A DNA stretch of 64,000 nt from Bacillus sp. ISL-37 (GTDB lineage: Bacteria > Bacillota > Bacilli > Bacillales > Cytobacillaceae). Below are positions 50,834 through 60,353 of this stretch, piece by piece; positions within the stretch are counted from its first letter, which is position 1, and every line of letters starts with the position of its first letter. Both the position numbers and the translations under genes were made by a program. The DNA lies in NCBI RefSeq assembly GCF_018613315.1, contig NZ_JAGGQL010000032.1, positions 145,160 to 209,159 on the forward strand, read 5' to 3'. Under the pieces are notes generated by a model. That model made no database searches and was not told where the DNA came from. It saw only the letters and a program-made list of their open reading frames with translations.

Positions 50834-52891
50834 GTGCAAAAGAAAATTGCTTCAATTTGGTTTCTTATGGTTGTATGGATTCTGTTAGCTAATAATGTCA
50901 CTGCCCAGGAAAACAATGTTAAGAGAATTCAAGGGAAAAATCGTTACGAAACTGCTATAGAAATCTCAAAATCCACTTTTCCAGAGGGAACAGAGACTGT
51001 TGTACTAGTCACAGGAAATGATTTTCCCGATGCTTTATCTGGGGCACCATTAGCTTTTATGTATGATGCTCCCATTTTAACTACCACAAAAGAGAAGTTA
51101 TTACTACAAACAGCAAATGAGATCAATAGATTAGGTGCTGAAAAAGTGATTATTCTCGGTGGTACTTCAGCTATATCAACTGAGACTGCTAATGAATTAA
51201 AAGCAATGGGCTTGCAGGTTGAAAGAATTGCAGGAAAGAACAGGTTTGAGACTTCTGCTCTGATTGCTGATAGAATCCCTTCTGACACTGCTATTTTAGC
51301 CAATGGCCAGAATTTTCCCGACGCACTGGCAACTGCACCTTATGCAGCGAAGAACAGTTATCCAATCCTTCTAACAAGGTCTGACAAGCTCCCATTAGAG
51401 ATACACAGTCAGATACGAACAACGACGATAATTGCTGGCGGTCAACAGGCAGTAAACGACTCTATATTGAAGCCATTCCCTAAAACGATTCGTATCAGTG
51501 GCAAGAATAGATACGAAACGAATCTCCGTATTGTCCATTACTTTGATAAAAATATTCAAACTGCCTATATTGCGACCGGTGACCATTTTGCTGACGCTTT
51601 AACTGGTTCGATATTGGCTTCAATGCATGGCGAACCGATTATTTTAGTGAATACAGATATCCCATTAAGCGCTCAGCTATTTTTCAAAAAACTAAACACC
51701 CAGTATTTTAATATCCTAGGAGGACAGAATGCCATCAGCCCTATGGCTGAAAAGACACTTTTGGGATTACAGTCTAAAACATTTCTCTCACTACAGAATC
51801 CATTAAATTTTTCTGATTTGAATTCTGAGATACAACAAGCTGGCATTTTGTATCCAGATGTTATCTTCTCTGGTGAAGATTCAGAAGAAGATATTGTTGT
51901 TCCCTATGGAAATTCAAAGATAAAAATAGATAATAGTAAGGCAATATCGAATATGGATTTTGAGCAAATCTTTAGGGTGAAAGATCTTGAGAACAATCAG
52001 GGGAATACAGACATAACCATCCTTTTAAACAAAGAGGACGTCAAAATTTTTGATAAAAGCCTTAAGACACCACTCGCTACATTACAAAAGGGACAGCGTT
52101 TACCGATCTCTGCTGAAACCGATGACAGTTTTATAATCAATATCGGTGGTTTCAACGGATATATCAGGAAACAAGATGTTTCTTTAGATAGCGGGATTCC
52201 TATACTCATGTATCACCATATCCTGAAAGCTGAAGAAAACAAGATCTTTCGAAATGCGTCCACTACCATATCAGATAAAGAGTTCGAAACCCAAATGAAG
52301 TATCTTTTTGAAAATGAGTATATTCCGGTCAGTCTAGGAACACTGGAAAGTTACTTAGATAAAAGAAGCAACCTTCCATCGAATGCTGTGGTTATTACTT
52401 TTGACGATGGTTTGAAGTCTGTTTATAAATATGCATTCCCAGTGCTGAATCAATATGGTTTCCGCGCTTCCGAATTTATGATAACCAGTAAAATATATGA
52501 TTCCCCACAAGAATTCCATCCAGATGGGCTACAATATATTTCACTTCCAGAAATGAATGAAATGAAGGAAGTATTTGAATTCCATAGTCATACGGATGAT
52601 CTTCATCAATATAATACAGAAAAGAAGAGTTATTTAGTCATTCAGCCTGAAAGCTTTGTGGAAGCGGATCTTTTGCATAGCAAATCAAAGTTAGATTCTG
52701 CTTACTTTGCATACCCATTTGGGCAGTACAATGAAAATACGATTAGCCTACTGAGGAAACTTGAGTATAGGATGGCATTCACTACAAAGCCAGGCAAAGT
52801 TAAAATTGGTGATGATAAGTTCCAGCTCAATAGAATAGCTATATTGCCGGGAATGACTCTTTCCACCTTTGCGTCCAAAATAAAGAACTAA
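50834..52891 (+). CDS. Exported CWB2-repeat protein with polysaccharide deacetylase domain
   Basis: A 685-residue secreted protein. The signal peptide is about residues 1-24. Three cell-wall-binding type 2 repeats follow (RIQGKNRYETAIEIS, RIAGKNRFETSALIA, RISGKNRYETNLRIV), roughly 30-310, anchoring it to wall polymers. A bacterial SH3-like region (about 380-450) leads into a NodB-type deacetylase: ILMYHHIL, motif 1 TFDDGLKS and a metal-binding FHSHTDDLH segment. It probably deacetylates a wall or capsule glycan; substrate unknown. GTG start after AAGGAGG. A separate unit before the LCP gene, in the surface polymer region. Confidence 0.88.
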   Translation: MQKKIASIWFLMVVWILLANNVTAQENNVKRIQGKNRYETAIEISKSTFPEGTETVVLVTGNDFPDALSGAPLAFMYDAPILTTTKEKLLLQTANEINRLGAEKVIILGGTSAISTETANELKAMGLQVERIAGKNRFETSALIADRIPSDTAILANGQNFPDALATAPYAAKNSYPILLTRSDKLPLEIHSQIRTTTIIAGGQQAVNDSILKPFPKTIRISGKNRYETNLRIVHYFDKNIQTAYIATGDHFADALTGSILASMHGEPIILVNTDIPLSAQLFFKKLNTQYFNILGGQNAISPMAEKTLLGLQSKTFLSLQNPLNFSDLNSEIQQAGILYPDVIFSGEDSEEDIVVPYGNSKIKIDNSKAISNMDFEQIFRVKDLENNQGNTDITILLNKEDVKIFDKSLKTPLATLQKGQRLPISAETDDSFIINIGGFNGYIRKQDVSLDSGIPILMYHHILKAEENKIFRNASTTISDKEFETQMKYLFENEYIPVSLGTLESYLDKRSNLPSNAVVITFDDGLKSVYKYAFPVLNQYGFRASEFMITSKIYDSPQEFHPDGLQYISLPEMNEMKEVFEFHSHTDDLHQYNTEKKSYLVIQPESFVEADLLHSKSKLDSAYFAYPFGQYNENTISLLRKLEYRMAFTTKPGKVKIGDDKFQLNRIAILPGMTLSTFASKIKN

Positions 52892-53067
52892 AAGTCATGT
52901 AACTTTTCCCGCAGCTTTTCGTCAATACAATAGGTGACTTACAAGTGTAATATTTTCAAATGTTTCAATTTTAAAATTCAATTTACCTCTGTCAAAAATA
53001 GTAGTAAAATGGAATTTGGTGCTGAAGGTTTGCACAAGGACATTTATAAATAAAAGGAGATTGTCAT

Positions 53068-54120
53068 ATGTCTTATAACGACAGACGCTCGTTTAAAGCG
53101 GAGAGAGTCAGGAAAAAGCGACGGAGAATATTTTATTGGATCGTTCTCCCAACAATCGTTCTGCTTCTAAGTACCGCCTCTTACGGAGCATTCTTATATA
53201 ATAAAGCTCAATCCGTTATTTCTGATTCATATAAGCCACTTGATCGAGATTCTAAGCGTAACAAAAAAGTGGACCCTAATATAGACAATATATCTATTTT
53301 ATTTATTGGGGTGGACGATAGTGAAACAAGGAAGTTTGCAGAGGGTTCCAGAACGGACGCCTTGATGTTAGCCACATTTAACGAAAAAGAAAAGTCAGTC
53401 AAGTTAGTAAGTATCCCTCGTGATTCCTATGTTCACATTCCTGAAAAGAACGTCTATACGAAGATTAACCATGCACATTCGTACGGTGGGGTTAAACTAA
53501 CTATTGAAACAGTTGAAGAATTTTTGGACGTTCCGGTAGATTACTATGTGAAATTAAATTTCAACGCGTTTATAGATGTTGTAGATGCATTAAATGGAAT
53601 TAAAGTTGATGTGCCATATGCCTTTTCAGAGCAAGATTCTGAAGATAACGCGGATGCAATCAGCCTGAAAGCTGGATACCAAAAGCTTGATGGAGAAGAA
53701 GCACTTGCACTCGCCAGGACGAGAAAACTTGATAATGATATTGAACGTGGCAAAAGACAGCAAGAAATTTTCAAAGCAATATTCAAAAAAGCTGCTTCCG
53801 CTTCATCCATAACAAGTTATTCAAATGTTATTGAAGCAGTTGGTGACAATATGACTACTAACCTAACATTCAGTGAAATGAAGTCATTCACAGACTATGC
53901 ATTAGCATTAGATAACTTAAATATTGAAACCCTAAATATTGCCGGGAAAGACGCCATGATAAAAGGTGTATATTATTATGAGCCGGATAAAGATTCAGTA
54001 GAAGAGATCAGATCCGTTCTCAGAAATCACCTGGCGATTGAGAGTTACAATAACACAAATGATAATACTCTTACAAAAGCAACTGATAGCGATGAATTTA
54101 TGTCAGAGGATACTAATTAA
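53068..54120 (+). CDS. LytR-CpsA-Psr family wall polymer ligase
   Basis: A 350-residue LCP protein: short cytoplasmic N-terminus, one membrane helix near residues 20-44, and the extracellular LCP domain (about 70-230) with RTDALMLATFN, SIPRDSYVHIP and LARTRKLDNDIERGKRQQE, the arginine-rich sites that hold the polyprenyl pyrophosphate. It transfers wall teichoic acid or capsule-like polymer from lipid to peptidoglycan. It faces tagO convergently, consistent with the same pathway. AAAGGAG before ATG. Confidence 0.93.
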   Translation: MSYNDRRSFKAERVRKKRRRIFYWIVLPTIVLLLSTASYGAFLYNKAQSVISDSYKPLDRDSKRNKKVDPNIDNISILFIGVDDSETRKFAEGSRTDALMLATFNEKEKSVKLVSIPRDSYVHIPEKNVYTKINHAHSYGGVKLTIETVEEFLDVPVDYYVKLNFNAFIDVVDALNGIKVDVPYAFSEQDSEDNADAISLKAGYQKLDGEEALALARTRKLDNDIERGKRQQEIFKAIFKKAASASSITSYSNVIEAVGDNMTTNLTFSEMKSFTDYALALDNLNIETLNIAGKDAMIKGVYYYEPDKDSVEEIRSVLRNHLAIESYNNTNDNTLTKATDSDEFMSEDTN

Positions 54121-54164
54121 CAAAAAGGCCCAATTAACATTTATTACATTAAGCGAACAACAAA

Positions 54165-54188
54165 AAAAGCAGCCATTTGGCTGCTTTT
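54165..54188. terminator. Bidirectional terminator between LCP gene and tagO
   Basis: Eleven-bp stem AAAAGCAGCCA with TGGCTGCTTTT, two-base loop, flanked by A and T runs on both sides between convergent genes. Confidence 0.85.
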
Positions 54189-55255
54189 TAATATTTGTCT
54201 TTTGCATTTACAGGCTTTAAACCCTTAAAGAATTTAATCAATGGTTTATAATCTTCCCTAACTAATCCTATTTTCTCAACAATAACCTCAATCACAATAA
54301 CCAATGTGGTCAGTATGATAACTGAACCCCATACAGTGGACTGTGAAAAAATAAACGCGGTTAAGCCAAAAATTGCACTCATTGCATAAATTAACAAAAC
54401 CGTTTGTCGATGAGAAAAACCAGTTCTTAATAAGCAGTGATGCAAATGTGACTTGTCAGGCGCTGACAACGGTTGTTTATTTACCAGTCGTCTAACGATT
54501 GCAAAAAACGTATCTGAAATCGGTACTCCTAAGATAATAATCGGAATGATCAAGGATAGAACAGTAACTCCCTTGAACCCTAATAATGAAAGTACCCCAA
54601 TTATATATCCTAAGAACAGTGCACCTGTATCCCCCATGAAGATTTTTGCTGGGTGGAAATTATAAAATAAAAACCCAATGGATGCTGCTGCAACAATGAG
54701 AGCAATCATCATTACATATGGATTGCCCATTACAACTGCCATGCCGGCTATTGAGAGCAAAGCTATAGTGGAAACTCCTGCAGCTAAACCATCAAGGCCG
54801 TCAATAAGATTGATTGCATTTGTAATACCAATGATCCAAATCATCGTAATTGGGTAGCTCATCATACCAAAGTTGAGCTGACCACCGCCGAACGGTAAAT
54901 TAATGAACTCAACATTTAAATCTCCCCAAACTACAACAATCAAGGCAGCAAGAATTTGGCCTGATAATTTCACTTTTGGAGAAATTTCCTTAATATCATC
55001 AATGAAACCTGTTAATACTATAATGAAGCTGCCAATGACGAGCGGCCAATAGTATTTTATGTCAGGTGATATCAAAAAGATACCTATCAGGAAGCTAATG
55101 TAGATAGCTAAGCCACCAAGGCGCGGCATGATATTTTGATGGACCTTTCTATAATTGGGCTTATCCGTCGCTCCAATTTTAATTGCGAATTTTTTCACTA
55201 ATGGTGTGAGGAGTATTGCCGCGAAAAAGCTTATCAATAATGTTAAGTAAAACAT
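54188..55255 (-). CDS. tagO: Undecaprenyl-phosphate GlcNAc-1-phosphate transferase TagO
   Basis: A 355-residue MraY/WecA family enzyme with about 11 membrane segments. Catalytic motifs include KVHQNIMPRLGGLAIY, the Asp cluster NAINLIDGLDGLAAG, FMGDTGALFLGY and the HLHHCLLRTGFSHRQ histidine motif. It starts wall teichoic acid and related polymer synthesis by loading GlcNAc-phosphate on undecaprenyl phosphate. GGAGGGG precedes ATG. Partner TagA lies two genes upstream on the same strand. Confidence 0.94.
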   Translation of the reverse strand: MFYLTLLISFFAAILLTPLVKKFAIKIGATDKPNYRKVHQNIMPRLGGLAIYISFLIGIFLISPDIKYYWPLVIGSFIIVLTGFIDDIKEISPKVKLSGQILAALIVVVWGDLNVEFINLPFGGGQLNFGMMSYPITMIWIIGITNAINLIDGLDGLAAGVSTIALLSIAGMAVVMGNPYVMMIALIVAAASIGFLFYNFHPAKIFMGDTGALFLGYIIGVLSLLGFKGVTVLSLIIPIIILGVPISDTFFAIVRRLVNKQPLSAPDKSHLHHCLLRTGFSHRQTVLLIYAMSAIFGLTAFIFSQSTVWGSVIILTTLVIVIEVIVEKIGLVREDYKPLIKFFKGLKPVNAKDKY

Positions 55256-55387
55256 ACAGCCCCTCCGTAATAGTTATCATATCCAATGATGTATTTGAAA
55301 ATCCATGGTAACTTTTTGATAAAAGGTACCTTAATTAATCCTTCCTGATTATAGCACAGTCAATAGTTTAATAAAATTATATTTTTA

Positions 55388-56491
55388 TTACAAAGATTGA
55401 TAGGCTTGATAGACACTATCAGCAAAGGATTGAATCGAAAAGTTTTCAGACGCAAATGTGTTAAACCGTGTTCCCATGATTTGTAAATAGCCTTTCTCCT
55501 TTAATTTAATAGCTTTGAAGATAGCATTTGCAACGGAATCTTCATCATCAACCGGAACAATAAAACCCATCTTACTGTCTGGGATCATCTCATGGACTCC
55601 TCCGACATCAGTAGTGATTACTGGTACGTTTTCCCTTGCTGACTCTAGTAAAACCAACGGAAAACTTTCTGTGCGTGAGGTGAGTAATGTAATGTCCGCT
55701 AATTGATAGAAATCTCTTACATTTTCCTTATAACCAAGAAAAATGACGTTATTTTCCATACCCATTGATTTAACCAAGTTTTCAACTTCCGGTTTTGTTT
55801 GCCCGTCCCCTAATAAAAGAAGCTTAACAATTGGATAATCATGTTTAACTCGTTCAACTGCTTTAAGGGCGATATCGTGCCTTTTTACGGGATCAAACCT
55901 TGCAACCATTAATAAGACGAAATCAGATTGCAAAAGTTTCAGATCTGCTCTTGAAACTTTTCTTGAGCTTACTTGATCCTCATTAAAATCAACACCATTA
56001 TAAATGGTTGTGATTTTTGAGGAGTTTACACCAAATCCCTCAACCATCTCTTTAAAACGAGTGGAAATGGCGAAAAAATGGTCTGCATTTCTCAATACCG
56101 CCAAATTTAGGCTTGTAAACATCTTTCCTTTCATTCCACGCCCAAGAAAATCATTTCTTGGATCACTATGGACTGTAATGACCCACTTCACATCTGTAAA
56201 TTTACTGATAAAGTAACCATAAAGATTGGCTCGTGCACCATGTGTATGAATAATATCTATTTTTTCATCTTTAATAAAAGATATTAATTTTTTTATTACC
56301 GAAAGATCGTACCGAGAGCTTTGTTCAAAAGTGAGAGTATTAATCCCTCGCTCTTTCGCCTTATAATAAAACTCTTTTTTTTCCAAAAGCCCAAGATAAA
56401 TACCATCACTTTTTAACTGACTTAAGAGCGAGAGGATATGAACCATTCCCCCTCCCGTCTCATTTCCAGCATTTAGATGCAGAACTCTCAT
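55388..56491 (-). CDS. Glycosyltransferase family 4
   Basis: A 367-residue GT-B fold retaining glycosyltransferase: N-terminal MRVLHLNAGNETGGGMVHIL acceptor domain, IHTHGARANLYG, and C-terminal VARFDPVKRHDIALKA and the ExxPxxxxE-like ESFPLVLLESARENVP motif. It transfers a sugar onto a lipid-linked intermediate; sugar unknown. Its ATG overlaps the tagA stop by four bases (ATGA), so the two are coupled. Confidence 0.9.
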   Translation of the reverse strand: MRVLHLNAGNETGGGMVHILSLLSQLKSDGIYLGLLEKKEFYYKAKERGINTLTFEQSSRYDLSVIKKLISFIKDEKIDIIHTHGARANLYGYFISKFTDVKWVITVHSDPRNDFLGRGMKGKMFTSLNLAVLRNADHFFAISTRFKEMVEGFGVNSSKITTIYNGVDFNEDQVSSRKVSRADLKLLQSDFVLLMVARFDPVKRHDIALKAVERVKHDYPIVKLLLLGDGQTKPEVENLVKSMGMENNVIFLGYKENVRDFYQLADITLLTSRTESFPLVLLESARENVPVITTDVGGVHEMIPDSKMGFIVPVDDEDSVANAIFKAIKLKEKGYLQIMGTRFNTFASENFSIQSFADSVYQAYQSL

Positions 56492-57237
56492 TGTTTACCG
56501 CTCCCCAGTTTTTTACTTATTACTTTTAAAACAAACAACGGTAAAACCAACATTCGCTTCCATCTGCTTGGCTGCTGGATCAGACGATAAAACCATTCCA
56601 GGTTCAGCTTTTGCCATATTTCTGGCGCTCGCTTAACTGTGCCTGCCCATACATCAAAACTTCCGCCAACTCCCATAAATAACCCTTTGGAAAAGCTAGG
56701 CAGATTTTCTGATATCCACATCTCTTGTTTTGGAAAACCTAGAGCCACGAATACTAAATCAGGTTCAAGGCCCATTATTTCTTCTGATATTTCATTTGTT
56801 TCCCAGTCAAAGTAACCATCATGCCAACCAACAATCTCTAGCTGCGGATATTTCATCTTAATGTTTTCCACAGCCTTGCTGACTACCTCATTTTTAGCTC
56901 CAAGCAAATAGACCTTCCAACCATTGTCATTCCCTGATTTAAGCAGTTCATTCATAAGATCAAACCCAGGGATTCGCTCGGGCAAAGGCCGTCCCAGTAT
57001 TCTAGAGCCAAGGATTACCCCATACCCATCCGGAATTACATAGTCAGCTTGGTTTACCACATTCAAATAACAAGAATCCTTTTCCCCGTACATGACAATC
57101 TCAGGATTGGCAGTCACCACGAAGGTTTTCTCTGATTGAGCGACTCGTCCACCTAATTTTTCCACAAGGTCTTTCGCTAGCAAGGAATCAAACCTCATAT
57201 TTAAAATGTTAATTTTATTTATTGTCATTTTCATCAC
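56488..57237 (-). CDS. tagA: WecG/TagA/CpsF family glycosyltransferase
   Basis: A 249-residue GT26 enzyme with the family signature NPEIVMYGEKDS, PDGYGVILGSRILGRPLPER and GFPKQEMWISENLP. TagA adds N-acetylmannosamine to the TagO product and commits it to teichoic acid. Starts are close together (ATG codons at 57237 region and three codons later); the second gives MTINKINILNMRFDSL. Follows the flippase gene by 16 bases. Confidence 0.9.
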   Translation of the reverse strand: MMKMTINKINILNMRFDSLLAKDLVEKLGGRVAQSEKTFVVTANPEIVMYGEKDSCYLNVVNQADYVIPDGYGVILGSRILGRPLPERIPGFDLMNELLKSGNDNGWKVYLLGAKNEVVSKAVENIKMKYPQLEIVGWHDGYFDWETNEISEEIMGLEPDLVFVALGFPKQEMWISENLPSFSKGLFMGVGGSFDVWAGTVKRAPEIWQKLNLEWFYRLIQQPSRWKRMLVLPLFVLKVISKKLGSGKQ

Positions 57238-57253
57238 TCGTCTCTTAATGCAA

Positions 57254-58786
57254 TCACTTTTTAAAACGTTTTAAAGGTAAAAGAGTCATTAATTTTGCAA
57301 AGGCAGCAGGACTAAAAAATTTTAAAGCAACAAAATATACAATTACCCCTGCTATGCCATTTAAAATGATCAAAATTATATAGGAATTAATATACCTGAC
57401 ACTAAAATAATTTGTAAATGCCACAACTACAGCCATAATTGCCGTTGGTAAAAGAAGTTTTCCGGCAGACCGGAAAAACTTTTGAGCTTCACCTTTATCA
57501 AAGTCTTTGTACATAATCTTCGATGTTAACACTAAAAATATTACCGCAATAATTGAACTTGAAAGCGCAGGGCCTAAATACCCTAGCCATTTTGCAAGGA
57601 AATAATTAGAGATCATATTAGCAGTAATTGTGACAAAACTTAACTTAAAAATCAGCTTTGTTTTTCCTTTCGCATAAAGAGCCTTCAACACAATTATTTG
57701 CAACCCTTGCGTGACGATAAGTGGCAAGTAGAATAATAAAGCTAAATACGTGTTGATTGTATCAGCTGAAGTAAATGCTCCTCTTTCAAAAATAAAACCA
57801 ATCACTGATTTCCCCAATATTGCAAGCCCTGCGGTAAGCGGGAGTAACAACACGGCTGACATCTGAAGCCCTAACAAAACCGTTTCCTGAAATTTGGCTT
57901 TCTCCTTAACATTTTCAGAAAGCAGTGTAAAAACAATCGCGATGATTGTCGTTCCAAGAATGGCATTCGGTATGCTAACAATCAGGGACGCGTTATTTAA
58001 ATAAGTAACAGCTCCCTCAATTGTGTTAGACGCAAATATACGGTCCACGGTTACATTGATCTGCCCCAGTACCGCACTCAGAATTGCCGGAAGAAATAAG
58101 CTCAAAAAGGTAATTCTGAATTCTTTCTCCAGTGAAAATACTGGCATCCATTTAAATCCATACTTTTTCAGGTAAACTACTTGGACAACGATGCCGAGAA
58201 ATATTCCTGTGACAAAACCGTACGCGAGGCTATCGATTCCCCATATATTAGAAAAAGCAATGGCAAAAAATGCTCCAGTAAGAGTTCCAAATATCCTCGA
58301 AACTTGCGCAGGTATAAAACTGCGGTATGCCTGTAAATAGGATTCAAGCATCCCATTAACAGTAATCATAAATAAAAATAACACAAAAAATTGTGATAGA
58401 CGAATGGCGATTACCTCTGTTTCCGGATGCATTTCCTGGAAAACATTAAATACAAGAGGAATCAGGTATGGAACCATAAAATATATAATAGAAGAAAACG
58501 CAAGGATAATGACCAGCACGATATTTAATAGAGCGTTCGCATTTCGAAGACTGCCCTCCTCATCTTCCTGCTTATTCTTAATGAATAAAGGCAGGAATAC
58601 ACTATTAAAACCCTCAGAGGTCATTAATACAAAAAGAGTAATAACAGAAAAGGCAATAATGTATCCGTCTGTTTCAGCAGATGCCCCGAATTGCTTAGCA
58701 ATAATCCCTTCCCTTAGGAAACCAGAGAACTTAAGGAACAAGGAAAGAATCAGGGCAATGATCCCAGCTTTTTTTAAATTTGACAT
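57254..58786 (-). CDS. MurJ/MVF-family lipid flippase
   Basis: A 510-residue polytopic protein with about 14 membrane helices, opening KKAGIIALILSLFLKFSGFL and REGIIAKQFGASAETDGYII, the MurJ-like start. Family members flip lipid II or other undecaprenyl-linked sugars. Placement between tagA and a glycosyltransferase suggests it flips a surface polymer precursor rather than being the only MurJ. ATG at 58786 follows AAAGGA at six to seven bases; the frame extends eight codons upstream. Confidence 0.88.
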   Translation of the reverse strand: MSNLKKAGIIALILSLFLKFSGFLREGIIAKQFGASAETDGYIIAFSVITLFVLMTSEGFNSVFLPLFIKNKQEDEEGSLRNANALLNIVLVIILAFSSIIYFMVPYLIPLVFNVFQEMHPETEVIAIRLSQFFVLFLFMITVNGMLESYLQAYRSFIPAQVSRIFGTLTGAFFAIAFSNIWGIDSLAYGFVTGIFLGIVVQVVYLKKYGFKWMPVFSLEKEFRITFLSLFLPAILSAVLGQINVTVDRIFASNTIEGAVTYLNNASLIVSIPNAILGTTIIAIVFTLLSENVKEKAKFQETVLLGLQMSAVLLLPLTAGLAILGKSVIGFIFERGAFTSADTINTYLALLFYLPLIVTQGLQIIVLKALYAKGKTKLIFKLSFVTITANMISNYFLAKWLGYLGPALSSSIIAVIFLVLTSKIMYKDFDKGEAQKFFRSAGKLLLPTAIMAVVVAFTNYFSVRYINSYIILIILNGIAGVIVYFVALKFFSPAAFAKLMTLLPLKRFKK

Positions 58787-58813
58787 ATTAAATCCTTTCA
58801 AGGCAAACAATAT

Positions 58814-60082
58814 TTAGTCTAGCAGTTTGTCCTCTATAAACTCGAATCTTTTTTCCCATGTAGATTTAGCGAGAAAAGCTTCTAAATCATCATTCTTATC
58901 CTCGCCGGTCATAAGTTGTTGGTAAGCTTTCTCAACAGCGGCTTTGAATTCTCCTGATTGATCAGCATGTGTAACATGCGGGTAGGTACCAATATGAGGA
59001 ATCCCACTTGAAACAGTAGGAAGCCCAAAGTATAGATACTCATAAATTTTTATCGGATCTACTGCTTGCGAAAGAGCACTCTTTTTAAATGGAATAAGAC
59101 CCACATGCCAATTCTTCACATGTGCTGACAATTCACTCGGATGGACTTTTCCATAATATCGGACATTCTCATAGCTCTTGAGCTCTTTTTCAAGCCGTTC
59201 TGGAATACCATATCCGATAAGATGGATAAAAAACTTATCCTCTTTGATCATTTCCATAAGAATATCCCAATCGAGCCAGGAATCTGTTAAATGCCCAAAA
59301 TAGCCAGTGTGGATCCGGCCATCTTCTGCAGGCGTTTTTAAGGCTATATCTTTCTCCCCGGAAAGTTTTTCACTGAATCCATTACCTACTACATAGATAT
59401 CTTCTCTTATATAGTTGAATTTTTCGCTTAAAGGCTTCGAGACAGCAAAGACCAATCCAGCCTGTTTTATGTTCTCTTCTTCTACCTTTTTATTATACCA
59501 AGGGGCATGTCCAACTTTATAAAATTCTTCCCATTCATCCATAATATCGTATACAACTTTATAGCCCATTTGATGAAAGGTTGGGAACAAATTCAAAAAT
59601 GCTTTAGCAGGGAAAGTGACAAAGAAAGAGTTTTCACCTTTCATTTTCAGGGCATCCAAGGCTGGCATTGTGGAAATGAATGGATATAAAGGTACCTGGT
59701 AAATATTTTTATAAACGTTCTGGTAGCTCTTCTCAAGCTTCTCTGAAGATTGCCACTGCCAAACTACGTATAAAACAGCATAGTCATTCTCACTGTAGTA
59801 TTTCGCAAGGTTTATCGTCCTTTGGTTATAAACCTCTTCAAATTCCATTGCTGAGGTTATTACAACAAGGCCCTTTAACTTTTCATCCAGAATGAGGTCG
59901 TTAAGGTTTTTATATACTCCATTCATCAAGTCCGTTTCTTCCTGGCTTATCTTGATATTCGTGGAGTATTTAGCGTCAAATCGTCCTTTTATAGTTAGAA
60001 GAGTATTCTTAACCCCGTTTTTACGTATGGAATTATAAACTTTGCCCGCACCTATAGATATTTGCTTTAATTTATACATCAT
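58814..60082 (-). CDS. Glycosyltransferase (GT4-like)
   Basis: A 422-residue GT-B type enzyme. The C-terminal half has TGYFGHLTDSWLDWDILMEM, LIGYGIPERLEKELKSYENV and the DPIKIYEYLYFGLPTVSSG nucleotide-sugar segment; the N-terminal half holds DIMDEWEEF. No membrane helix. The start at 60082 (MMYKLKQISIG) has GGAG nine bases upstream; an ATG at 60097 lacks one. First gene of the surface polymer operon. Sugar specificity unknown. Confidence 0.83.
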   Translation of the reverse strand: MMYKLKQISIGAGKVYNSIRKNGVKNTLLTIKGRFDAKYSTNIKISQEETDLMNGVYKNLNDLILDEKLKGLVVITSAMEFEEVYNQRTINLAKYYSENDYAVLYVVWQWQSSEKLEKSYQNVYKNIYQVPLYPFISTMPALDALKMKGENSFFVTFPAKAFLNLFPTFHQMGYKVVYDIMDEWEEFYKVGHAPWYNKKVEEENIKQAGLVFAVSKPLSEKFNYIREDIYVVGNGFSEKLSGEKDIALKTPAEDGRIHTGYFGHLTDSWLDWDILMEMIKEDKFFIHLIGYGIPERLEKELKSYENVRYYGKVHPSELSAHVKNWHVGLIPFKKSALSQAVDPIKIYEYLYFGLPTVSSGIPHIGTYPHVTHADQSGEFKAAVEKAYQQLMTGEDKNDDLEAFLAKSTWEKRFEFIEDKLLD

Positions 60083-60126
60083 AGCAGCATACTCCATTTC
60101 TAAATAGACTAAGACTTCAACAGTCA

Positions 60127-60155
60127 ATTATAGTTTATTGTATTAGCATTGACAA
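60127..60155 (-). promoter_or_regulatory. Sigma-A promoter of the glycosyltransferase-flippase-tagA operon
   Basis: Minus-strand TTGTCA (60155-60150), 17-base spacer, TATAAT (60132-60127), 45 bases before the proposed start. Confidence 0.75.
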
Positions 60156-60192
60156 ATCAGGACTAGAATCGACAACTTGCATCTATTTTCTA

Positions 60193-60221
60193 TTTACCCT
60201 ATTGTTTAAATATTGTATTCT
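60193..60221 (+). promoter_or_regulatory. Candidate promoter of the Wzy-like gene
   Basis: TTTACC, 17 bases, TATTCT on the plus strand: a weak sigma-A match, leaving a leader of about 125 bases. Confidence 0.35.
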
Positions 60222-60353
60222 GTTTTAAGGGAAAGTTTAGCACCATCATTTTCAGTTAAATTATACACTGTTTCTAAACAAAAATGTTTTTACTTTTCTA
60301 TTGAATGCAAAAGATATATCTTAATAGAAGTCATTACAGAAGGGAGTTATCCA

